Shown: positions 42,031 through 48,673 of the stretch, piece by piece | Layout of the letters: each line of letters begins with the position of its first letter | Position numbering within the stretch: position 1 is the first letter of the stretch | Assembly: GCA_965221835.1 (NCBI GenBank) | Contig: OZ244916.1 | Span: 1,240,001 to 1,304,000, forward strand | From: Persebacter sp965221835 | Lineage (GTDB): Bacteria; Pseudomonadota; Gammaproteobacteria; Tethybacterales; Persebacteraceae | DNA: 64,000 nucleotides | Reading direction: 5' to 3' | Position numbers and translations under genes: made by a program | The notes under the pieces: generated by a model | Seen by the model: only the letters and a program-made list of their open reading frames with translations | Told to the model about the DNA's origin: nothing | The model's database searches: none

Positions 42031-42362
42031 CCGCGTTTTTCAATAAGGGCGTTCTGCAGAACGCCAATCCACATGTCGCGTCCGACTCTTTCCCAATCGC
42101 CGCGCAAATTGAGGGCATCTTCCGCCCATCCTTCCGCTATGGAAGGAATTTTGTATAACGCGCCATCGCCGCCGCCAAATCCGCCGCCGAACGCATCGCC
42201 CCAAACGCCGCGGGATTTCAAACGAGCCCGGGCGATTTTAATCGGCGAATTCCGTTCTTGCAAACGCCGCAACTCGACGATCGCCGCGTCAATTTCTTCC
42301 GCGCTCATCGCTTCTAACTCCGCCGCCGTTTGCGGCAGGAATGTCGTATTCGTTTTTTGCAT
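42027..42362 (-). CDS. hypothetical protein, 111 residues, first gene of accessory pair
   Basis: Not recognised. The N-terminal part is helical and acidic (AAELEAMSAEEIDAAIVEL), then a Gly-rich patch (GDAFGGGFGGGDGALY), then EGWAEDALNLRGDWERVGRDMW. A TATAAT box upstream (inside the end of the RDD gene) and AGGGGG before the ATG suggest the pair has its own promoter, as expected for an inserted cassette. Confidence 0.65.
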   Translation of the reverse strand: MQKTNTTFLPQTAAELEAMSAEEIDAAIVELRRLQERNSPIKIARARLKSRGVWGDAFGGGFGGGDGALYKIPSIAEGWAEDALNLRGDWERVGRDMWIGVLQNALIEKRG

Positions 42363-42387
42363 TTTTATGCCCCCTATCGTGATTAAA

Positions 42388-42972
42388 TTATATCACCCGC
42401 GCGCCGCCGCCTGCGATTTTCGGAACTCTGACGACAATCGTTCCCGCCATCAAATCATGCCAGCCGCGTTTTTGTTTGTCAAACGCCGCCCATAAAAATC
42501 CGAGACCCAACGGCAGGAAAGAAATGAAATATCCGACATAGCGGACGATAAATTTGAACGCCTGCGGCGCACCGCCGGTTTTTGCGTCAACAATTTTTGT
42601 GCGCATGATCATTTTTCCCGGAGTCGCGCTTTTATAAATCCAAAACAAAACAACCGCGGCGACCGGAAAAATCCAATTGATAACGACATCGGCGGGACCG
42701 AGAACCGGGGGAATCCATGACATGTTGGAAAAAACGGCGCCCCATATTTCCAAGGTAGACGCGCCTTCCAATGCAAGTTTCTCAAATGCGGGAGTCAAAC
42801 GCGCAACATCCGCCTCTATTTCCGATTCCAACAACGCCTCGACATCGCCGTAGATCGCCCGTGTCAGAGGATAAGTGATAATCAACAGAAAAACGGTGTC
42901 TATGATAACGGCAACGCCGCGCGTCCAAAAACCCGCATAAATCCATTCCGCCGAATTCAAATTTTCGCGCAT
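42388..42972 (-). CDS. RDD family membrane protein
   Basis: A 194-residue inner-membrane protein. Seen: AGFWTRGVAVIIDTVFLLII with the family Arg-Asp pair in the first helix, further hydrophobic segments near 90-112 and 145-165, KSATPGKMIMRTKIVD, and DKQKRGWHDLMAGTIVV. RDD proteins are poorly understood and may act in transport. It stands four bases after sucC in the same unit. Confidence 0.9.
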   Translation of the reverse strand: MRENLNSAEWIYAGFWTRGVAVIIDTVFLLIITYPLTRAIYGDVEALLESEIEADVARLTPAFEKLALEGASTLEIWGAVFSNMSWIPPVLGPADVVINWIFPVAAVVLFWIYKSATPGKMIMRTKIVDAKTGGAPQAFKFIVRYVGYFISFLPLGLGFLWAAFDKQKRGWHDLMAGTIVVRVPKIAGGGARVI

Positions 42973-42975
42973 TGT

Positions 42976-44136
42976 CTACCCCCGCGCCGCCGCTACTGCT
43001 TTTTGTGCGGCGTCATCCATGGAATCGGCGGCGATGATTGCAAGACCGGATTCGGCGAGAATTTTTTTGCCTTGTTCTACATTTGTGCCTTCCAGACGGA
43101 CGACCAGCGGCACTTTAATTTGCATCTCATGCGCGGCGGCGGTGATTCCTTCGGCGATGACATCGCAACGCATAATGCCGCCGAAAATATTGACGAGAAT
43201 CGCGCGAATGTCCGGATTTTCCAGCATCAGCGAAAACGCCGCGGCGACTTTTTCTTTTGTTGCGCCGCCGCCGACATCCAAAAAATTCGCCGGTGCGCCA
43301 TCGTATAACTTGATAATATCCATCGTCGCCATCGCCAAACCCGCGCCGTTGACCATACAACCGATATCGCCGTCCAGCGAAATGTAGGATAAATCGTGTG
43401 CGGACGCGCGAATTTCCGCCGGATCTTCTTCGTCCAAATCGCGCATTGCCGCGATTTCGGGTTGCCGAAACAGCGCGTTGTCGTCAAAATTCATCTTGCC
43501 GTCCAGCGCGATTAATTCGCCGCCGCCGCAAACGACAAGCGGATTAATTTCCGCCAGCGATGCGTCCGTTTCGGTATATGCGCGATATAAATTCGCGATT
43601 AATTCCGCCGCCGCATCCAAAGACGCCGCGGGGACGCCGATTTTTTCTGCCATTGCGCGCGCGGCGGAATGTTCCGCACCCGCCGCGGGATCCACCCACA
43701 TTTTATGAATTTTGTCGGGCGTTTGCGCCGCGACTTCTTCAATTTCGGTGCCGCCTTCGGAAGACGCCATAATCACCGCGCGCCGCCGGGCGCGGTCGGT
43801 GACGATTCCCAGATACAACTCCTGCGCGATGTCCGCGCCTTCTTCTATCAGCAATCGCTTGACGATTTTGCCGTCCGCGCCGGTCTGATGCGTGATGAGA
43901 TTCATTCCCAAAATATCGGCGGCAGCGGCGCGCGCCTCTTCTTTATTTTTTGCGACTTTTACGCCGCCGCCTTTGCCGCGTCCGCCCGCGTGAATTTGCG
44001 CTTTGACGACACAAACGCCGTCCAACTCGTCAATCGCCGCGCGCGCTTCATCCGGCGAAAAACACGCCCGTCCGCGCGGCACCGGAATGTCGTATTTAGC
44101 GAACAATTCTTTCGCCTGATATTCGTGTATTTTCAT
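42976..44136 (-). CDS. sucC: succinate-CoA ligase (ADP-forming) subunit beta
   Basis: SucC of 386 residues. Seen: MKIHEYQAKELFAKYDIPVP, AQIHAGGRGKGGGVKVAK of the ATP-grasp fold, NPLVVCGGGELIALDGKMNFDDNA, and the C-terminal VNIFGGIMRCDVIAEGI. The start at 44136 is fixed by homology and by an ATGA overlap with the DM13 gene; the in-frame ATG at 44199 is rejected. Confidence 0.97.
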   Translation of the reverse strand: MKIHEYQAKELFAKYDIPVPRGRACFSPDEARAAIDELDGVCVVKAQIHAGGRGKGGGVKVAKNKEEARAAAADILGMNLITHQTGADGKIVKRLLIEEGADIAQELYLGIVTDRARRRAVIMASSEGGTEIEEVAAQTPDKIHKMWVDPAAGAEHSAARAMAEKIGVPAASLDAAAELIANLYRAYTETDASLAEINPLVVCGGGELIALDGKMNFDDNALFRQPEIAAMRDLDEEDPAEIRASAHDLSYISLDGDIGCMVNGAGLAMATMDIIKLYDGAPANFLDVGGGATKEKVAAAFSLMLENPDIRAILVNIFGGIMRCDVIAEGITAAAHEMQIKVPLVVRLEGTNVEQGKKILAESGLAIIAADSMDDAAQKAVAAARG

Positions 44137-44639
44137 GAATCGTCCGCCCTCGCCGGCAAATCGGCGGAAGCGATATATTGATTGAAACTCTCGCACCAAA
44201 TAGTAAACGCGCGCGCATTTGCAAATTCGCCCGCATCTAATTTGTACACTTGCGAACCGTTGAAACTTTTAATTTTGTGCGTTTTAATTCGTCCTTCGTC
44301 AGCGAGAAAATCGTCCTCGTTTTCCACGCCCGCGGCGGTGTTTAAGTACAGCCAAAAATTCGGACCCGGCCCGACTTCAAAATCGGATTGCAATTCGGCA
44401 ACTACGCCGCCGTCTTCGGCGCGGTAAAAACGGACTCCGCCGCGCCCCCAATGCCCCGCATCTTGTCCGGCGGAATCTTCGCGAAAACGCGTTTCGCCCA
44501 GCAATTCCAGCCCCGCCGCCGCGCTTTCATTCACCGCCGCCGGAGGAAACAAAAACGGAAATGCAATCAGCATTCCGCCCGCACCGGCAACCGCACCCAG
44601 CGCACCGCCCACAAAAAATATCAACGCTTTTTTTATCAT
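44133..44639 (-). CDS. membrane-anchored DM13-domain protein
   Basis: A 168-residue protein. Seen: N-terminal membrane anchor (about 5-30), then a DM13 domain from residue about 50: GRGGVRFYRAEDGG, ELQSDFEVGPGPNFWLYL, IKSFNGSQVYKLD and IWCESFNQYIASADL, with the single cysteine typical of the family. DM13 is proposed to take part in redox or hydroxylation reactions at the cell surface. First gene of the suc operon here. The ATG at 44639 has TATAAT six bases upstream. Confidence 0.87.
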   Translation of the reverse strand: MIKKALIFFVGGALGAVAGAGGMLIAFPFLFPPAAVNESAAAGLELLGETRFREDSAGQDAGHWGRGGVRFYRAEDGGVVAELQSDFEVGPGPNFWLYLNTAAGVENEDDFLADEGRIKTHKIKSFNGSQVYKLDAGEFANARAFTIWCESFNQYIASADLPARADDS

Positions 44640-44651
44640 CCCCCGATTATA
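44640..44651 (-). promoter_or_regulatory. leaderless promoter of the DM13-sucC operon
   Basis: TATAAT on the - strand (44651-44646), six bases, ATG at 44639. Confidence 0.6.
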
Positions 44652-44665
44652 CCCCGCCGCGCGGT

Positions 44666-45412
44666 TTACCAATAATTTTCGGTCGTTATGTGACCGGGTT
44701 TGCGCCGCCGGTTTCGTTCAAAACCGCGCTCCAACAAAACGGCGGAAGTATCTTTTACCATTTGCGGATTGCCGCAAATCATAAACTGCGTATCGGCGGG
44801 CGATATTGCAAATCCCGCCCGTTCCTGCAACGCACCCGATTCCAGTGCGGCGGGAATGCGTCCGCGGATTGCGGCGGGCGAATCTTCGCGACTGACAAAC
44901 GGCACAAAACAAAGCTGCCCCGCGCTTTTTTGGACGAGATTCGCGATTTCTTCGGAATACGATAACTCTTCGGCATGCCGCACCGCATGCGCCAGCAACA
45001 AACGGTCAAACCGTTCCCACACCGCATCATTTTTTAAGATGGACAAAAACGGTCCTACCGCCGTGCCGGTAGACAACATCCACAACGCGCGCGCATCCGG
45101 AATTTCGGACAACACCATATAGCCGTTCGGTTTCGGCACATACAAAACTTCATCGCCCGCCCGCAACTGCGGCAGCCGGCAAGACAGCGGACCGTCCGGC
45201 ACGACGGCGTAATAAAACTCATGCAACGCATCGACGGGCGAATTGACGAAAGAATACGGGCGCATCACATTTTCGCCGTTTATCGGCAAACCAATGCGGG
45301 CGAATTGCCCCGACTCAAACGGGTCAAACGCGGCGTCAATTTTGACAGAATACAAGTTTTCGGTCCAGCGGCGGAAGTCCGCTACTTTTCCAGTTTGCGG
45401 CTGAATTGCCAT
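44666..45412 (-). CDS. fpr: ferredoxin--NADP+ reductase
   Basis: Fpr-type flavoprotein of 248 residues. Seen: MRPYSFVNSP FAD-binding motif, VPKPNGYMVL, the NADP motif STGTAVGPFLSIL, GNPQMVKDT, and the C-terminal GHITTENYW with terminal Trp stacked on FAD in this bacterial class. AAGGA precedes the ATG. It may feed electrons to ferredoxins such as the Rieske protein at 33267. Confidence 0.94.
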   Translation of the reverse strand: MAIQPQTGKVADFRRWTENLYSVKIDAAFDPFESGQFARIGLPINGENVMRPYSFVNSPVDALHEFYYAVVPDGPLSCRLPQLRAGDEVLYVPKPNGYMVLSEIPDARALWMLSTGTAVGPFLSILKNDAVWERFDRLLLAHAVRHAEELSYSEEIANLVQKSAGQLCFVPFVSREDSPAAIRGRIPAALESGALQERAGFAISPADTQFMICGNPQMVKDTSAVLLERGFERNRRRKPGHITTENYW

Positions 45413-45497
45413 TGCAAAATCCTTTCCAGTAAAGCCGCATTTTACCCGAATATGCGCCGCAACGCAAATAATGTTTTAAGAATCGTTTAAGAATCGA

Positions 45498-46658
45498 TTA
45501 AGAATCGCGTCCGCCTGCCAGCAGTTTTCGCGCGGTTTTTTCGTAAACTTGCGCGAGTAAAGACGCGGAATTGTGCGCAACGCGTTCGTTTGTTTCGTGC
45601 ATTGTTTCGCCGACAACGCCGAATTCGGCGAGTTCGCCGGCGATGTCGCGCAAAAATCTTCCGTCCGAAGTACCGCCGCCCGCCGACAATGTCGCGCACC
45701 GTCCGCAAACGGCAAAAATACTTTCGCGCAATGCAGCAACCAGCGCGCCGGACGGCGTAAAAAACGGCACCGCAGAGTGCCGCCATTCGCATTTCCAGCG
45801 GGCGGGCGCGGCGTTTTGCAAAGCGGATTCGGTCATTCGCCGCAACTCGTCCGCATTGTCGCGCGGGGCGTAGCGAAAATTAATTGTCGCGCTTGCCGCC
45901 GCAGGAATAACATTTTCGGCAATGCCGCCCGCAATTTTAACGATTTGTACACCAAGCGGCGGAAACGAATTTTCATCTTCCGAATTTTGGGCGCGAAAAT
46001 CATCAGTGCGGCGCAAAACTTCGGACAATGCAGATTGCAAACGGTGAATCGGATTGTCGCCTTTTTGCGGATAGGCGGCGTGCGTTTGCACACCGCGAAC
46101 GACAATGCGGGCGGTGAGCGAACCGCGGCGTCCGATTTTAATCGTGTCGCCGAATTCTTTTTCGCAAGTCGGTTCGCCGACAATGACAAAAGGAATTTTT
46201 GCGGCATTCTCCCGCCGAAGTTGCAAAACGACATGCCGCGTTCCATGAATCGCATCGCCTTCCTCGTCCGAAGTTAAAAGTACGGCGACGCCGCGAATTC
46301 CGGATTTGCGTAAATTGCAAGCAGCGACCAACATCGCGGCAACACCCGATTTCATATCCGCCGCCCCGCGTCCGTAAATATAACCATCGCGTTCCGCAGC
46401 GACAAACGGGTCGCCGCACCATTCCGCCAAATCGCCCGGCGGCACGACATCCACATGGCCCGCAAACAATACGCCGGGCGATTCGCAATCCGCCGCCCAT
46501 AAATTATCCACATCGCCGGACGGCATTCGCCGCACCGAAAAACCGGCGGCGCGCAAAACTTCTTCGGCAATGTCCAACGCCCCGCCGTGTTCGGGCGTAA
46601 TAGAACGGCATTCAATCAGCCGTTTTAACAACTCCGCCGCATCATCCGCATTCGTCAT
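45498..46658 (-). CDS. dapE: succinyl-diaminopimelate desuccinylase
   Basis: M20 metallohydrolase of 386 residues in lysine and diaminopimelate synthesis. Seen: the metal ligand motif FAGHVDVVPPG, GRGAADMKSGVAAM, TSDEEGDAIHGT with the catalytic glutamate, GEPTCEKEFGDTIKIGRRG and the C-terminal GGTSDGRFLRD. A TAAAAT box stands six bases before the ATG. Confidence 0.95.
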   Translation of the reverse strand: MTNADDAAELLKRLIECRSITPEHGGALDIAEEVLRAAGFSVRRMPSGDVDNLWAADCESPGVLFAGHVDVVPPGDLAEWCGDPFVAAERDGYIYGRGAADMKSGVAAMLVAACNLRKSGIRGVAVLLTSDEEGDAIHGTRHVVLQLRRENAAKIPFVIVGEPTCEKEFGDTIKIGRRGSLTARIVVRGVQTHAAYPQKGDNPIHRLQSALSEVLRRTDDFRAQNSEDENSFPPLGVQIVKIAGGIAENVIPAAASATINFRYAPRDNADELRRMTESALQNAAPARWKCEWRHSAVPFFTPSGALVAALRESIFAVCGRCATLSAGGGTSDGRFLRDIAGELAEFGVVGETMHETNERVAHNSASLLAQVYEKTARKLLAGGRDS

Positions 46659-46670
46659 TTTGCGATTTTA
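46659..46670 (-). promoter_or_regulatory. leaderless promoter of dapE
   Basis: TAAAAT on the - strand (46670-46665), six bases, ATG at 46658. Confidence 0.5.
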
Positions 46671-46715
46671 ATGCATTCCGCGGGCGGGCGAAAATAGCGG
46701 CGGAAAAAGTCGAAA

Positions 46716-48083
46716 TCAGCGATAAATTTGTGACGGCAGCCAAGTTGCGGCGGCGGGAAAAAACCACAACAAAGTCAGCACCAACAACTGCAAAAATATA
46801 AACGGAATCACGCCGCGATAAATCGCCGCTGTCGGCACAGCGGACGGTGCCGCCCCGCGCAAATAAAATAACGCAAAACCGAACGGCGGAGTCAAAAACG
46901 AAGTTTGTAAATTAATCGCAATCATCACGCCCAGCCACACCGGATCCATTCCGAGTTGAATTAAAACCGGCGCGACAATCGGCACGACAACAAAAATAAT
47001 TTCTATAAAATCGAGAAAAAATCCGAGAACAAACATCAGCAACATCACCGCAAAAAATGCGCCCGCCGCACCGCCGGGCAACGATTCCAAAGTTTGCGAT
47101 ACCAATTCGTCGCCGCCAAATCCGCGAAATACCAACGAAAAAATCCCGGCACCGATGAGAATGACAAACACCATACAAGTCACCCGTGTCGTCTGTCGCA
47201 ACGCTTCCGCGCGTTTTTTTCGGTCTAACTTTTTGGTCGCCAATGCCAGAATCGCCGCACCGCCCGCCCCCACCGCCGCCGCTTCGGTCGGAGTCGCAAT
47301 ACCCGCCAAAATGGAACCCAAAACCGCGACAATCAACAATACCGGCGCAACCAACGCACGCAAAAAATGCATCCATCCGGCGGCATCTTCGCCGTCCGTC
47401 ATCGCCGGTGCCAAAGACGGACGCCACCACGCCGCCACCAAAACATACAAAATATACGCCGCCACCAAAATCAATCCCGGCACCAACGCACCAAAAAATA
47501 AATCGCCGACACTCACCGCATCCGGCGAAAAGTTTCCCGATTCCAACTGCGCTTTTTGATTCGCGTTGCCGATAACATCGCCCAACAATACCAACACGAT
47601 GGACGGCGGGATAATCTGCCCCAAAGTACCAGACGCCGCAATCACGCCGCACGCCATAGCCGGATGATAGCGATGACGCAACATCAGCGGCAGCGAAATC
47701 AAACTCATCGTAACCACCGTCGCCCCCACAATTCCGGTAGACGCCGCCAATACCGCCCCCACCGCACACACCGACACCGCCAACCCGCCTCGCACCCGCC
47801 CGAACAATCGCCCGGTAGACAACAGCAATTCTTCGGAAATTTTTCCGCGCTCCAGCAAAACGCCCATCAGCACAAATAGCGGCACCGCAATCAATGTTTC
47901 GTTTGTCATGATTCCGTATAAACGGGAAGGTATCGCACCGAAATAACTCGCATCAAACACGCCAGCGGCGGTTCCGATTCCTGCAACCAACAACGCCCCG
48001 CCGGACAACGCAAACGCCACCGGAAAACCCGACAACAAACACGCAGCAACCGCCGCCAGCAAAAATAAAATCCAGCCGTCCAC
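46716..48083 (-). CDS. dctM: TRAP transporter large permease subunit
   Basis: A 455-residue DctM-type inner-membrane permease. Seen: GFPVAFALSGGALLVAG, AVPLFVLMGVLLERGKI, GASTGIVGATVV-type ligand loop, TLGQIIPPSIVLVLLG, and GIATPTEAAAVGAGG. It follows the small subunit by seven bases. Substrate cannot be told; the periplasmic DctP protein is absent from the window. Confidence 0.94.
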   Translation of the reverse strand: MDGWILFLLAAVAACLLSGFPVAFALSGGALLVAGIGTAAGVFDASYFGAIPSRLYGIMTNETLIAVPLFVLMGVLLERGKISEELLLSTGRLFGRVRGGLAVSVCAVGAVLAASTGIVGATVVTMSLISLPLMLRHRYHPAMACGVIAASGTLGQIIPPSIVLVLLGDVIGNANQKAQLESGNFSPDAVSVGDLFFGALVPGLILVAAYILYVLVAAWWRPSLAPAMTDGEDAAGWMHFLRALVAPVLLIVAVLGSILAGIATPTEAAAVGAGGAAILALATKKLDRKKRAEALRQTTRVTCMVFVILIGAGIFSLVFRGFGGDELVSQTLESLPGGAAGAFFAVMLLMFVLGFFLDFIEIIFVVVPIVAPVLIQLGMDPVWLGVMIAINLQTSFLTPPFGFALFYLRGAAPSAVPTAAIYRGVIPFIFLQLLVLTLLWFFPAAATWLPSQIYR

Positions 48084-48090
48084 CGCAAAT

Positions 48091-48597
48091 CTAACGGCGG
48101 GACAAAATTACCGAAAGCGATTTCGCCGCCATCGCCAATCCCTCCAAAATCATCGTTGCCGCAAAAAGAAGAATGCAAGTTTTCAGCAAAAATACCGCCG
48201 GTAATCCGCCCCCTTCCGGCGAATGTTCCCGCACCGCCCACGATGCCGCAATATACGGAAACGCATACACCGCAATAACTGCGCATGTCGGAGCAAGCAA
48301 AAACAATGCGCCGAGTAAATTAACCCACGCCCGCCCTGTTTCAGACAATCGCCCGTAAATGACATCAATGCGCACATGCCCGTCGTGCCGCAAAGTATAA
48401 GCGGCGGCAGACATAAACAAAATCGCGTGCATATACACCACCGATTCGCCGAGCCACACCCGCCCGACACGAAAAGCGGACGCCGCAATAATTCCCAATG
48501 TCATCGCCGTCATCAGCGGCAACAACCACGACAACGCCCGTCCGGCATTTTCATTGACCGCTGCGGCGATACTTTCTACAACTCGCAAAAAATGCAT
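48091..48597 (-). CDS. dctQ: TRAP transporter small permease subunit
   Basis: A 168-residue DctQ-type protein with four hydrophobic segments. Seen: AESVVYMHAILFMSAAAYTLRHDGHVRIDVIYGRLS, cut here by the family pattern of LRHDGHVRIDV. It is cotranscribed with the large subunit. TATAAT stands six bases before the ATG. Confidence 0.92.
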   Translation of the reverse strand: MHFLRVVESIAAAVNENAGRALSWLLPLMTAMTLGIIAASAFRVGRVWLGESVVYMHAILFMSAAAYTLRHDGHVRIDVIYGRLSETGRAWVNLLGALFLLAPTCAVIAVYAFPYIAASWAVREHSPEGGGLPAVFLLKTCILLFAATMILEGLAMAAKSLSVILSRR

Positions 48598-48609
48598 TCG
48601 GTTATTATA
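48598..48609 (-). promoter_or_regulatory. leaderless promoter of the TRAP permease genes
   Basis: TATAAT on the - strand (48609-48604), six bases, ATG at 48597. Confidence 0.65.
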
Positions 48610-48673
48610 ACGCCGCCGCCGAATCGCGATACGGGCGACATTCGGATTTGCGATTTTTGCAAACGATATGCGA

